DNA of 64,000 bases from Penicillium oxalicum (taxonomy: Eukaryota > Ascomycota > Eurotiomycetes > Eurotiales > Aspergillaceae), in assembly GCF_001723175.1 (NCBI RefSeq), contig NC_064651.1, forward strand, positions 3,038,001 through 3,102,000. Direction: 5' to 3'. Under the pieces are notes generated by a model. It did no database searches and was not told the origin of the DNA. It saw only the letters and a program-made list of their open reading frames with translations. Shown piece by piece: positions 1 through 12,191 of the stretch. The position numbers were made by a program, and so were the translations under genes. The first letter of the stretch is position 1, and every line of letters starts with the position of its first letter.

Positions 1-1066
1 GCCCGAGGAGATCGGAACGGGAAACTGAAACTCCGTGGGATTCCTAGCTTCTCGGACCCGTTGAAGCAGCGTCAATGGATGAAGGAACATATGGCCGCTG
101 CATTTCGATATTTCGGCAAAATGGGGTATGCTGAAGGAGTCTCTGGCCACATTTCCATGCGAGGTATATGAGCTCACTGGAGTACAATACATGGCGCCTC
201 CAGAGTAACACTGACACCGCACGCAGATCCCATCTTGAAGGACCACTTCTGGATGAATCCGTTTGCGAAGCACTTCTCCATGATCAAGGCCTCGGATCTG
301 GTCTTACTGGATAGCGAGGGATATGTGGCCGAAGGTGGAGCGCAGCTCCCCATCAACGAGGCTGGTTTCATGATTCACTCGGAAATTCACAAGGCACGCC
401 CAGACGTCGTAGCGGCCGCCCACACTCACGGCGTGTATGGGAAGACATGGAGTGCATTTGGCAAGCCGATTGAGATGTTGACTCAGGGTTCGAATACTCA
501 TGTTGTGCTTTTTATCGGACGCTATTGACCCAAGACTCGCAGATGCTTGCAATTTCTACGGCCGACTGAGCGTATATGATGACCACGGGGGCGTTGCACT
601 ATCTCAGGAAGAAGGGAGACAGATTGCGCAGGCGCTGGGCAAGGACAGCATTGCGTGCATCTTGCAGAATCACGGGTAAAGTTGACTGAAATCTTTCAAA
701 AGCACCCACCCAAGTAAATGCAACGCGCGCAGAGACTAACGGATTATATCCCTAGCCTCCTGACGGTCGGCCGAACAGTCGATGAAGCGGCTATTCTTTA
801 CTCCATGCTGGACAACGCTTGTCATTCCCAGCTCATGGCCGAGGCAGCAGCGGCAAACGGAATCCCGAAGCGGATGATTAGTGATGAAATCGCCAAATAC
901 ACCGCTGAATTTGCTCAGAACCCCGTAGGTCTTTCGTTGCCAGCCCATCAGTGACCATGTCGAATCTGGAGACTAATTTCACCTCTCCTAGCACAATCTT
1001 TACACCGAATTCCAGCCGGAATTTGAGTTGATAGTAGAGGAGAGCAATGGACGAGTACTTCAGTAA
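1..1066 (+). CDS. Class II aldolase/adducin-domain protein (5' end outside window)
   Basis: Five exons are visible: to 163, 227-487, 543-675, 756-924 and 992-1066, joined by GT-AG introns of 55 to 80 nt. The translation has the class II aldolase/adducin fold signature: a GVSGHISMRDP stretch where bacterial relatives have the substrate-binding GN(I/L)S loop, then HTHG at 421-432 and a third histidine in QNHG at the end of exon 3, the usual three zinc-binding histidines. Members of this family in filamentous fungi are about 280 to 320 residues long and mostly uncharacterised; related bacterial enzymes cleave or epimerise phosphorylated sugars such as fuculose or ribulose phosphate. The start codon lies upstream of the window, so the N-terminus is unknown. 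The amidase downstream is on the same strand 664 bp away with its own promoter-like elements. The family is clear; the substrate is not. Confidence 0.87.
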
Positions 1067-1730
1067 TAGAAGATATCCCTCGGGGTCAATGGCGGAGTGG
1101 GCATTCGGAATTCCCCGCACAGTGCAATGCACGTGCTCTTATTGAGTGGAAATGTGGGATTTTGACGTGACTCCAGCCTTATCTACTAGAGATATGGTAC
1201 TATGATTGAATCGAACAAGACAGATGGATTCCGGTTTTCTTCTCAATACACCAAACGGAACATCGCTGAATTAAAAGACAATGTATTGAACAGGTACCGG
1301 CGAAAGAGTAATTCGACACCAGATGATTTAGGTGACCAGTTCATGGAAATGCGGAGTTAAACCTGTTGGGGCGAGAGGGGAACAAACGCCCTTCTCCAAC
1401 GACTCCAACTCCACCGAGCATTCAGATATGGAGACAGAGAGATAAGATAGTCCGTCTCCACCAAAAGAAACGGCGGCCAAAGCCAGTTTAGGTAGGAGAC
1501 CTATACGATTCGAGGGAGCAATGGAGACTCAATCAAGTACCAGGGCGTGTCTGTGGGTGTACAAGCGGGGTTCAAAGTAACGTCCAATCGCTCAGCTATA
1601 TTTAATCGCTTTTCTACGCCCGCACGTAGAGAAGACCCCTTTGTCTTTCGAATAAATTGTCGCCCATTTCACGTCATTTGTCATCGCGTCCATCCCTGTA
1701 TCTTCATTGCAGCGTCCTCAAGCAATCATC
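1067..1730. promoter_or_regulatory. Intergenic region with amidase promoter
   Basis: No gene is seen in these 664 bases. A CCAAT box at 1584-1588 and a TATA-like element at 1597-1604 stand about 130 to 145 nt before the amidase start codon, a normal distance in Eurotiales. The rest is the 3' flank of the aldolase gene. Confidence 0.4.
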
Positions 1731-3865
1731 ATGGCATCCTCTTGGGAAGAACTGGCTGCTGACAAGCGGAAACGCATCAACGACTCTATCCCTCACGAAT
1801 GGCGACTCCAAGCATCACCCTCGGATGATTCGGTTTTTGATTTCCCAGCAAAGTCGGGCCTTCTATCCGATCAAGAGCTGAAGATCACAGAATCGACTGC
1901 TTCCGATCTGGTCCAGCAGCTAGCCGAGGGCAAACTCACAGCCGTGGCGGTCACAACTGCGTTTTGCAAGAGAGCGGCTCTGGCGCATCAGCTGGTAAGA
2001 TATCCGTGGGGGGTGCGGCGATAGGGGGGCTCAAAAGACCGGCTTTTATAGATGTCCTGATGTTTGAGTATAGCTGAATTGCTGTCTGGAATTCTTCCCC
2101 GAGATGGCTATCGCTCAGGCGAAGGAGCTGGATGCGTACTATGAGAAATATAAGAAGCCGGTTGGTCCTCTTCATGGACTGCCCCTCTCTCTCAAAGATC
2201 AACTGCGTGTGAAGGTAGGTTGATTACTTCTCGTTTCTACTATGTGAACGTGTCCACTCACCGCGCAATCTTTGGAGATAGGGCCTCGAGACTTGCATGG
2301 GCTATGTCTCTTGGCTTGGCAAATATGACGAGAACGAGTCCGTCCTCGTGACCCTGCTTCGGAGAGCCGGAGCTATCTTTTATACCAAGACCAGCGTTCC
2401 ACAGACCTTGATGGTTTGTGAGACGGTGAACAACGTGATTGGCAGGACGCTCAATCCTCGCAACAAGAATTGGTCCTGTGGCGGAAGTTCGGGAGGAGAG
2501 GGTGCAATGGTTGGAATCCGCGGTGGTGTGATTGGCGTTGGCACGGATATTGGTATGAATACTCGACTCCAGTTGACTATCGCGGAGAAGGCAGACTATA
2601 TATGGTGAGAAAGAGAGACAGAGCTGACTTATTTTGGCGCAAGGGGGTTCCATTCGTGTCCCATCGGCCTTTAACTTTTTATATGGCATCAGGCCGAGCC
2701 ACGGGCGCATGCCCTATGCCAAAATGGCGAACAGTATGGAAGGACAGGAGACGGTACATAGTGTGGTTGGACCTATGGCTCATTCAGCGGCAGGTAAGAG
2801 TGCCCTACTCAAGGTTCCAGACTGAATCTTCCATATCCTTTCCCCCATTAAGATTGGACGTTGATTTAAACATCTCCTCACGAACCCAGATCTAAGATTG
2901 TTCCTCACAAGTGTGTTGGGAATGGAACCCTGGAAATATGATTCCAAGGTCGTGCCTATGCCTTGGAGATCCGCGGAAGAGGACATTATCAAGCTGAAAA
3001 TCAAAGAGGGATTGACTCTGGGATACTATTCTTGTGACGGCGTGGTGAGTGAAGAAAGGCTTCGATTGAAGTCATATGGGTGCGCTGGGTTGAGGGCCAC
3101 AGGTCTCATCGTCTATTTCTTATTAGGTTTTGCCTCACCCCCCTATATTAAGAGGTATCGAGACCGTCGTCTCCACCTTGAAAGATCACGGACACCAGGT
3201 CATTCCCTGGACACCATATAAACATGACTTTGGCCACAATCTCATCGGAAATATCTACGCATCTGATGGAAATACCGTGAGTCAAACCAAGAAAGGCGAA
3301 ATTCCCAAACCCCCACCCCGCAAAGTACTCACCCCATTCAACACAGGACGTCTTCAAAGATATCAATGCATCCGGGGAACCCGCAATCCCCAATATCAAA
3401 GATCTACTGAACCCAGATATCAAAAAAATCGACATGAATCAATTATGGGACACCCACCTCCACAAATGGAACTACCAAATGGAATACCTCGACAAATGGC
3501 GAGAGCTCGAAGAGCAGCAGGGCCGAGAACTCGATGCCATTATCGCCCCGATCACAGCCACCGCCGCAATTCGTCACAATCAATTCCGCTACTACGGCTA
3601 CGCCTCGGTAATCAATTTGCTCGACTTCACGAGCGTGGTTGTTCCGGTCACGTTTGCCGACAAGAGTTTGGACTCTGCCAAGGAGAATTACCAGGCGCAA
3701 GCTCTCAACTCGTTGGATGCCACGGTACAGGCTGAGTATGACCCCGAGGCGTATCACGGTGCCCCCGTGGCTGTCCAGGTTATTGGACGGAGATTGAGTG
3801 AAGAACGGACGCTTGCGATTGCGGAGGAGATTGGAAAACTGCTGGGGAATGCAGTCACTCCCTAG
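1731..3865 (+). CDS. Acetamidase-type amidase (amidase signature family)
   Basis: Seven exons (1731-1994, 2074-2214, 2282-2552, 2644-2793, 2890-3044, 3127-3276, 3347-3865) give a protein of 549 residues, the normal size for fungal AmdS-like amidases. The amidase-signature Ser-Ser-Lys machinery is complete: the catalytic lysine in PLSLKDQ, the glycine/serine loop CGGSSGGEGA, and the nucleophile segment GTDIGGSIR, where the intron at 2553-2643 interrupts a glycine codon. Members hydrolyse small amides such as acetamide, or indole-acetamide and formamide relatives, releasing ammonia. There is no signal peptide, so it should be cytosolic. It could be the acetamidase itself or one of the several paralogues typical of Aspergillus genomes; sequence alone does not settle the substrate. 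The start was chosen because it precedes the conserved SWEELAADKR N-terminus and follows the TATA-like box. Confidence 0.94.
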
Positions 3866-4210
3866 GCCTCTCTCCTCTTAATGAGGGATTATTTGCCGAC
3901 GTCCGCGGTTGCCGATGATTGACTTGTGCAGTTACATTGATAGTTTGTTAGTGAAGGTTTCAACAGGCTAGCTTCATTCAGTTCATGATCAAAATTCGAC
4001 GCTGTCTATACAGATGCAAGCGCAACAGGGTATACAATCGAAATAAAAGGGGAAAGAAAAAATCGTCCAAGTCGTGCATGAGATTTGACATGAGAAACAA
4101 AAGACCAGAGCAATGCCGCCGCGCCAAAAAAGGGTGGTATTAAATTGTTAGAAGAGAGAAAAAAAAGAAAAAAAAAATACTCCCCCCCCCCTTTCATATC
4201 GGGGACCCCC
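3866..4210. other. Convergent 3' intergenic region
   Basis: This is the gap between the 3' ends of the amidase and SYS1. It holds an A-rich run (about 4159-4178) followed by ten C (about 4182-4191), homopolymers where assembly errors are likely. No gene is seen. Confidence 0.5.
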
Positions 4211-4936
4211 TCAGAATGTTCGCTCATCGGGCTTCATGCCCTGCATCTCGTACTCATCAAATCCGCTTTGAAGACTGCGTTCGCGGCCTCGACCACGGCC
4301 AAACCCGGCTTCCAGGTGACCATCACTCGAGGATGGCTCGGATGTCGTGGCCTGATTGCCACCCCCCAGGCTGGCAAACCCTCCGAAGCTGATGGGCTGA
4401 AGTTCGCGGTGTTGACACGCCCACATCCCCAGGAAAGTCATGATCCCTGCACTGGCGAATTGGAGCCCCCACCACAGTAGGTTGGACGGGATCGAGCGAG
4501 TGTACACGACCGTAGCAATCAGGTGAAGGAAATGGATTGTGCAAGCGAAGTCCGGAACCAGTTTCGATCGGGAGACAAACAGCAGGAGAAAAATGACACT
4601 GTCGCAAAAAAGAATTGGTGAGTATTCCATCAATAGCTTCCTTTGAAGAGGAGTGATCCTGTTCAAGTGATTCAATCACCCAACGCACCTGATAATGCCA
4701 TTCAATATCCAAACCAGTCCCAGCATCCACCCAATGGTGGTATCGCCTCGAAGATAGTCCCACCCAAATACAAGGTTCAGCGAGAAGGGCGTGCCGTATA
4801 TAATCGTTGTGAACAGAATGAGGACGAATGCGCAGACATAGTAGGTAGCCTGGAGCAAGAGAATCTTGCGTATGATTTTCAATGGCGGAAGATCAGATCG
4901 CGACCCCGCGGGGGGACGCCTGCGCGCTGGCATCAA
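4211..4936 (-). CDS. SYS1: SYS1-family integral Golgi membrane protein
   Basis: Two exons (4689-4936 and 4211-4598, intron 4599-4688) encode 211 residues. The first part is basic (MMPARRRPP) and then four hydrophobic segments follow, around residues 25-45, 65-85, 90-115 and 125-145, the layout of Sys1. Recognisable family blocks are LPPLKIIRKILLLQ before the first segment, TVHFLHL-like FACTIHFLHLIATVVYT in the middle and SNLLWWGLQFAS near the fourth. In yeast and animals Sys1 is the Golgi receptor that recruits the Arl3/ARFRP1 GTPase and, through it, Arl1 and golgins, in retrograde endosome-to-Golgi traffic. The C-terminal tail (about 60 residues, Gly/Ser/Arg-rich) is longer than in yeast, as usual in filamentous fungi. 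It is divergent from COA6. Confidence 0.92.
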
Positions 4937-5489
4937 CCGAGAGACCGGGGCGTGTCTGCCCAGTGATGTCTCGAGGTGGATTCAAAAACACAAACAAAAA
5001 AAATCAGACGATGGCTGCGTCCGAGGAAGCAAGAACCGAATTCAAGAGCACTTCGGGGCCGGCAGGCGCATGCGATGGTACTGCTTGCAGGGTGTGGATC
5101 GGCAGATGTGAGGTTGGCCGATCGTTGTCAACTGACCGAGAGACACGAGGAGAATATAAAGCGGTGACCCTGAATTATACCGAATGGGTCGGGAATGGCG
5201 CTGGAGGGAATAGTTGTCAAGATCTGGCGTCGGAGTGTTGGGAGTGTCGCTCGTCACTGATCAACAGTCTTGGCAAAGGCTGCAGCCGGCGCGGGAACAG
5301 TGACCGAGCTTGGCTCCGATCGTCTTAATGCCGCCGTCACCACCTCCAAAGTTCACCATTCACTACACCCATCCAAGACCAGTATTCCCTTTGACAGCAC
5401 TTCCAGGAAGGAAAAGAAGAAAGGACGCATCGTCTCTCCGGTCATCTGTACCATCTTCCCCCTCCACATCAATCTTCACTTTCTGCAAT
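4937..5489. promoter_or_regulatory. Divergent promoter region SYS1/COA6
   Basis: A 553-bp region between two divergently transcribed housekeeping genes must hold both promoters. I see no canonical TATA box. The COA6-proximal 100 bases are pyrimidine-rich (CACCACCTCC, TCTTCCCCCTCC), as in leaders of constitutive fungal genes. Confidence 0.4.
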
Positions 5490-5955
5490 ATGGGCTGGCT
5501 TCCATGGTCCTCTGGCGACTCCAACAAAGCCTCGGATGGCGGCCGCATTGCCCCGGATCGCACGAGTCGCGCAAGATGCTGGGAAGGCCGGGATGCCTTT
5601 TTCGCCTGTCTCGATCGCAACGAAATCATCGACTCAATCAAAGACGAGAAAGAAGCGCGCCGGAAGTGCGCAAAGGAGGTTGCGGAATTTGAAGCGGCCT
5701 GTTCGGCGACTTGGGTACGTGGGCCTGTCCGATCTCTGTATTGAGCAAACATCCTCTTTGCTTTCTTGCATTCAGACACGAGAGAGGTTTGCAATGGGGA
5801 AGGAGGCAAGCTAATGAAATGGGTTATAATAGGTCAAATACTTCAAGGAAAAGCGAGTGATGGAGTACAACCGGGACAAGACGATCGAGCGGATCAAGAA
5901 GGAAGATGCTGAGAAGGTGAAGGAGCTCAAGTCTCAAGGGTGGAAGTCATCTTGA
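5490..5955 (+). CDS. COA6: Cytochrome c oxidase assembly factor 6
   Basis: Two exons (5490-5714, 5833-5955) encode 115 residues. The diagnostic feature is a twin-cysteine helix pair in the order CX9C (CWEGRDAFFAC) and CX10C (CAKEVAEFEAAC), which is specific to COA6 within the CHCH proteins. COA6 sits in the mitochondrial intermembrane space, is imported by the Mia40 disulfide relay, and works with SCO1/SCO2 in delivering copper to the Cu-A site of Cox2. The sequence starts MGWLPWSS and has no cleavable presequence, as expected for Mia40 substrates. The open frame extends upstream to 5310, but the Met at 5490 fits the family N-terminus, and the upstream part is Pro/Ser-rich leader. The lysine-rich tail (IKKEDAEKVKELK) is typical of fungal members. 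Confidence 0.94.
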
Positions 5956-6756
5956 CAAAACTAGGTCAGCCGTTTCATGGGTGTTGACTGTGAAAAGATC
6001 CTTATATAATGTAACATATGTACAATATCCACTCCTGCTGGGATTTTAAATGGTCAAAGAACGATAAATGCTTCGAGAGACCTTGGTCCTATGGGCTTGG
6101 AAAAAAAATCGCCTAGCAAAAGATTACCTCATGCACGGGCAAATCCAGTTGCGGGTTGAGATTGAGACACTGCATTGGGAGACGAGGGTGGAAGAAGCAG
6201 CCCGAGCCTAAATGTAGCCTGGGCTGACAGTTGCGAGCCAATTCCCGTCAGAGCATGCAAAGGGAAAGATCAATACAGTAACCTCATGAGCTGCCTCTGG
6301 TGTAACCGACCGATCAAAGGCAAATACATTACATTTCGTCACTATGCAACGGTCATTGCGAGTCGGGCCAAGTTGGCCGCCAAGCACTGACTAAATCAAC
6401 TGAGCTTAAATCCAGCTCTCAGTTCCGGAAATCATCATAGGCTAGATTTGGAATAGCCGTCGCCCGAAGGCGAAAAATTGTAATCCATTAAAGTAGCGCC
6501 AACACTGGCATGTTCACGAGAAAGTGGGGGAGCCAATCATTCAGCCTTCGATATTAAATATCAAGGGGGAGAGAGGCGTAAAAGCAAATTCAAAAGGCAA
6601 AAGACTCAAAAGGGGCCCGGTCTTCAAAAAAAAAAATCAAAATCAAATGCAATAGAAACGCCAAGCTCCCCGTAGCGGTCAACGGCAATGATCTGGTAAA
6701 TGGAGACGCCAAAAGATGGATGTTGTATGGGTAGAATACAAGAAAAAGTCATGAAA
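5956..6756. other. Convergent intergenic region
   Basis: These 801 bases lie between the 3' ends of COA6 and NAB3. I see no protein-coding exon with splice sites and no tRNA-like B box. Short A runs (near 6100 and 6629) could belong to 3' untranslated regions. Confidence 0.5.
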
Positions 6757-9707
6757 TCATTGCTTCCACTTTGTGAAATGGTTCATCAGATTTTGCACAT
6801 TGGAACCAAGTGGAGGCTGCGATTGTGCCTGTGGAACTCCGAGACCTTTTGCTAGAAGTGACAGCAGATTTGGATCAGTAACCATTGGAACGTTTGGTTG
6901 CTGAAGAGCGTATGGGGGGTGGGGAATGTGTTGGGGAGGAAGATTTTGGGGTGGATGGAGTGAAGTCATGGGCGGTGCGCGGTTCGCACTGCCCAGAAGA
7001 CTCGCCAAATCAGCCGGCGATGGGGGGTTGGGGGATGCGAAGGGTGATTGAGTAGCGGAGACGGGGTTGGACTGCGGGCCGGGTCGTTGCTGAAGAGCCG
7101 AAAGGAGAGACTGGAGGGCAGGCCCGTCGAGCGTGCTGATGAGATTTGCCATGTGAGGATTCGGCAATGCCGACATGGGAGGTTGAGGCAACCCTAACGG
7201 CATCGGAGCAGCACCAAAAGCCGGATGAGGCGCGAACGGCGCGCTCGGGCCACGCTGCATCGCCTGTGCTTGGTGGTACATGACCTCGGCAGCGATACTG
7301 GGATCAAGTTCTGGATAATCTAGAATGAGCCACATTAGCACAAGCGGTTCGTCGATGGCGCGAAGGACAACCCGGGCTCGATGAAGAGAGGAACAGCATA
7401 CCCGTAAAGCGGACGTGCTCGGGCCCCGCACTTCGATCGAATATCTGAAGCGGTATTTTGCGGGAAAATTGATTCGAGCGAGAAAGCCTGACCACGGCGA
7501 GAACGCCTTCAACGAATTGGCGTTGAACAGCCGCACCCAGAGGAATTCGAGGTCCAAGGACGAGGACGTCGACCCGCAAGCCCCGGTTACGAAACGCATT
7601 TTCTACTTGGAGGACGAAGTTTCTTTGCACAAGATCAGTCAGAAAACAAGAAGCCATGATCACCGGCGCGGGTACGCGAATGAAACCATACCGATCAATC
7701 TCTTCGAGCACAAGCACCTGCACCTCCGGCACATCTCGAGGCGTACGGCGAGGAACAGGCAGCTCTGCTTCTCCTTCATAGTTATTCCGAGGCCTGGGGC
7801 TTGAGCTTCGGTAGCGACGATCTCGAGCATAAGGAGACCGGGGAGAGCGCGGAGATCGCGACCGTCTCCGCTCGCGGCGTTCGAATCGCTCAGGCGTTCG
7901 ATCTCGTGATCGGTAGCCCTCGCGCGCTCGAGCCGGGCGAGGTGAGGGCGACCGGGGAGGACGATAGTCATCGCGTCGTCGATGGGAAGTCTCGTCACGA
8001 AAGTCACTGAATGGGGGCCGGGCTGTGTCGTGCGGCCGTTCGTACCGATCGACTAATGCACGTCCGGAATTCCGAGTCGGTGCCGCACGAACGTAGTCAG
8101 GCGACCGCGAGCGATGAGGTGGGGGTGCGCGAGACGTCTCTGCCGTAGGGGCAGCTCTTGCCGTGGACCTTTGCGGTTTGGAAATTTCAAGATCTGGGGA
8201 AAGATTAGCTACATGAATCTTCAGATTCCCCATGACCGGAGCAGAACTCACGAATCTTTCTGCCTCTTATGGTAGCCCCTTGCTCGTGCTGCAGAGCTGC
8301 ACGACAGGCCGTAGCTTCGACATATTGAATGAAGCCATAGGCTTGTTTGATAGATATCTGGGCGAGTTTGCCATATTTGTGAAAGAGGTGGAACATGTCT
8401 CGCTTTGTGACTCGCTCGGTGGGAAGATTGCCTGCAAACACAATGGGGAAAAAGACGTACTGTTAGCCCAGTTGAAGAGCCCAGTTCCTGGGCGAGTGTC
8501 AAGGCAGAAACTTACCGACGAATAACCTGGACCCATTGGGAAACCGGTCCCATAGTCCCTCGGTCACATAGATTCGTTCCTGGTGTAGAAACTCATCATA
8601 CTTCTTTTGCACTTCAGGGCCCCAGGGCTGATCATCCTCCGCCTTGCTGCCTCGGGCGATTTGTCGGTCAACGCGTGCTCTTTTGGGCGAGGGCCCTGCG
8701 TCCTGGCCGACTTTAGGCTCGTCGGCTGAAATGAAATTCTGTTGCTGAAACTTGGCTGTCGGGGGTGGAGAGAGGCCTACAACACCAGATTCGGTTCCTG
8801 GTGCAGTCAGCCGCGACGATTCGGCATTGGGCTGATGGGACTCATTGCTGACTGGGGTCGCATAGGCGTTGGAAGCGGGGTTCAAATTGGAGAATGGCGG
8901 GGGAGGCGCCGTTTCACCGGCCTGAGTGTATCCTGAATGGATCTGGGCAGCAGGAGGATCCGACCCAGACGCAGCATTCAACGTGGAAGGAATACTGGAA
9001 CGAGCAGACTCATGAGCTGGGGGCATTTGTTCCGACATGCGCTCGGTCGGAGCAGGAAAGGTGATGGGCTGGTTTGCGGAGGCAGAGGATTGGGAGAGGT
9101 TGTCGAGCAGGATCTGAAGATTCACTTCACTAGAAGCTGGGCCTATGTTGCCATGCTCCTCTTCTATCTGCTGGGGGTGGTCGGAAGATGGCGCCCTTGG
9201 GTCCATGTCAATCATTTTTCTAGTCGAGCTGTACGCCTGAGCATGCATATCAACCGGGCTTGCATTGGGATAATGCGATCCCAGGAAGGCATGGCTGGAA
9301 TCCGTATGCGACGGATTGCTGAGATTTTGGCTCATATTGGCAGTGGGTTGCGTGAACTCTGCTGTCTCATACGGGTAGAGCTGTCCTGCCGAGGGAGCCT
9401 GGTCCTTCACTGGAGGTTTTTCCACCCGCTGCACACCCTGCGAGCTATTTGTGTCCTCGCGCGGTCCCGGGATCTGATCTGGGCCATCCCGCACGATGCT
9501 TGACCATCCGTTCTGTTCCAACTCTTGACTGTAGCAATGTGGGCCTTCTGAGCGTTGATAAGTCGCCGTGTCGTTAAAGACCGGGTCCATCTGGTTCTCC
9601 AGGATGGGAATATTAGAAGGTTCCGGAATATGCATCGGGCGCGGGCTTTCCGGAGTCAGGGTCTTTCCCCGAAAGTGAATGGCTTCATCAGGAGGACTGG
9701 GCGTCAT
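6757..9707 (-). CDS. NAB3: NAB3-type nuclear RNA-binding protein (transcription termination)
   Basis: Four exons (8516-9707, 8252-8431, 7402-8193, 6757-7319) encode 908 residues. The first 390 are disordered and rich in Pro, Ser and Gln. One RRM follows at about 394-465, with RNP2 as LFVGNL (the intron at 8432-8515 splits its glycine codon) and RNP1 as AYGFIQYV, the degenerate form seen in yeast Nab3. Next comes an SR/RD-rich stretch (RRRSRSPRSPRSPYARDRRY), then a predicted alpha/beta segment (VQVLVLEEIDRYGF ... LRVDVLVLGPRIPLGAAVQRQF), and finally a Gln/Pro-rich tail ending in NLMNHFTKWKQ. In yeast Nab3 partners Nrd1 and Sen1 to end transcription of short non-coding RNAs and feed them to the nuclear exosome. 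The acceptor at 8194 was chosen because KIHLEISKPQR continues the last RRM strand. Assignment rests on RRM and architecture; partners in this organism are inferred. Confidence 0.87.
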
Positions 9708-12191
9708 GTAGAGCGAGGCGTGGGGGTCGACGGTTCATTTACAAGCAGGGCTGGAGAGAATGGGCGCAGAGGGGGAATCTGTCTGCGGGACGGGCGAATA
9801 GGTGATGAGGAGTCGTGGAAGAAGCACACAGGAGGAAACGCCGTGGAGGATCGGAGATCAAAGGATCGTAAATCACGGGCCGAGAGGGTCAGTTGGTGAA
9901 TAATTTTGCCAACGCAAGCTCAAGTGGGGCGATCAAGGGAAAAAAAGGAATATTTTTGGACTAGTTCACTACAGTTATGGGACCCGGAAGATGGTATCGG
10001 ATGTCAGGGTGACGAGACGCGAAGGATGCTGGAGAATCCAAAGGGACCACACCAAATCTTCACATGGGATGTTGAAAAGAAGCTTCGTGTATACGCGCGA
10101 GGGAGAGTGCTGATGCTGTCAACGCGAGTGAGAGTGGGCGAAGAGGAAGGGAAGTCGAGAGGGTGATCAATGCAACAGGAGATAAGACTGAAGGAGAGCG
10201 GCGGAGGATGAAATCAGTGTGGATCCAGATTTCCAGACAGCCCAGCCCGTGAGGGGCCACCGCTTCTACATGTGTACGCGAGCAGGACGCACCTGTACGT
10301 ATAGAACCAGATCCAGACTGTGGACTTTCACCATGAACAGATTGTAAACTAGAAACCCAGTACCCCAGAGGAAAGAGGTCATTCATCCGCAATATAGGAT
10401 GCTATAAAGTAATCGACTATAGCAGCTGTTGGTGGGAGCCAGCAGAGGTGATCTGCCTATCGCAGGCTAGGCAGAGAGTCGCCCGCTTCCAATTGCCACC
10501 GAGTCACTTTACTATTTCACAAGCATGGACACATGGAAATTAGGTGATCACATTAGTGTTGGCGAAGCTTGACACAATGATGGGTTGGAGTGTGTTGATA
10601 GAACATGTCATCATTCCAGGCCTCATGCCCGAACAGTGTGAACACTTTGGATCCTGCCGACTCTAAGCTAAATGGAAACCATTCAAAAGAGTCGCCTCAC
10701 GCCAGGCAAGATCAATATGGGGTTAACTCGAGCGTTGAGATATATGTCCAACGCCGATGCATGTAGGTGCATGTAGACATGATCTGTCTATATTTACATT
10801 TATACACACCTACTTGATGTATGAATACTGTCATGGTGATGGGTGATGTCTTTTGAGACAGGACTGCTGAGAGGTTGATCTACTCCTGTCCAGGAGATGG
10901 CTGTTATTAGCATGTAGCCATCGCACTCAAACCGCAGCCCTGTGCGCTACATGTAGGTTACATGAGGCACATAACAGTACTCAGGTATGCGATTGAGCAT
11001 GCCAATGAAGATTCAAGCTCGTCTTCTTACAGCAGTCCGAAGAATCTTATGGAATCGGCTTCAAGTGTTAGCCTATTTACCCAGTCGATTTGTCTGTCAT
11101 CATATCCTCCGTCCTGATATCGCAAATCTGACGTCCGGTTGCGTGGTTTCAGATTACTGGACTCCCCCATGCCCAATGTTATGACCCCTTTCCAACCTCG
11201 CGCAGATCCGTAAGGGTTCAGTGCCAACTTTCGAGTGTCCGAGTCACTTCTTCCACGAAGTCTACGGTCGCGTTGTTGCCCATTCCGCCAATGACAGGCG
11301 TGCCCAGTGGAGGGACCCGGTTGATGCCAACCGCTATGCTCTCGTTCCCCCCCCACCTGGAACCGCGAGCTCGGGTTTCACAAGCTCATGACATACATTT
11401 TTTGCAATCCGAAACCCGTCTGTCCATCTGAGTCCTTGATTCATGCGCACGCTTTCTCCAGGGCGGCCCACCTGTCAGACCATCATGGGAACTGTCTGCT
11501 CCAACATACCGTCAGAGCACCTGCTGTTCCCTGTATGGAAGTTCAGCCCGTGTTTGTCAATTGACCACCCACGAGGCTGGATTGAAAGTACGGTATTCTC
11601 GAGAGAAAACAAAAAAGGGTCTCATCCTATACACCTCGCTAAGGCTGCGGGCTAACGGGATCAAAGCATTGGGCAATAGCACCACCACGTGACGAATATC
11701 TACCAAGGGTACATTTGAGCGCCAAAGAGGGGTGATCACAGTGGAACGTGCGCGTCTCTGCGTGGTAGTTGATCCTTCGTGTATACTTGTGTATTATACC
11801 TTTGGTACAAACCTTTCGGTTTGATGCGACACTACCTGGCCGACTTCCGCCCGGAAAGGATCAATGATAGGTTCCGCACGAAGGTTCTAGCCTCAGGGGG
11901 TCCATCTCGGGCTAGAACCGACCCCAATCTCCAAGCCCCATTCCGATGCATAGTGAGGCCAACCAAACTCGGAAAACCCCCTCGCCCTGGACTCTTATCC
12001 AATTTCCCACCCTTTTCCACGGGACATGCCCCCAAACAACGGCGCTTTGAACAGTTGCAACCACCAGCCACACTCCTATTCGACTGTTCCTCCCACGCGC
12101 TATTCAAAGTGTTCGCCTCAGGCATTCAGCTGTCAGACCTTGGAACGTGCTGTTGCACGAGAGCATTCAAACATCAGATTTGCCCTCTCAA
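9708..12191. other. Long divergent intergenic region NAB3/ICT1-like
   Basis: These 2.5 kb separate two divergent genes. The first 200 to 400 bases should hold the NAB3 leader and promoter. Between 10760 and 10956 the 7-mer CATGTAG occurs four times (10760, 10770, 10911, 10950), twice in tandem. No open frame with plausible splice sites or protein-like composition was found, and I recognise no RNA gene. Confidence 0.45.

Noticed and set aside
487..497. B-box-like GGTTCGAATAC in the first gene
   Set aside because: Lacks the invariant C at position 61 and overlaps the donor of an aldolase-gene intron.
5310..5489. 60-codon N-terminal extension of COA6
   Set aside because: Pro/Ser-rich leader-like translation; COA6 proteins begin close to the first CX9C helix, consistent with the Met at 5490.
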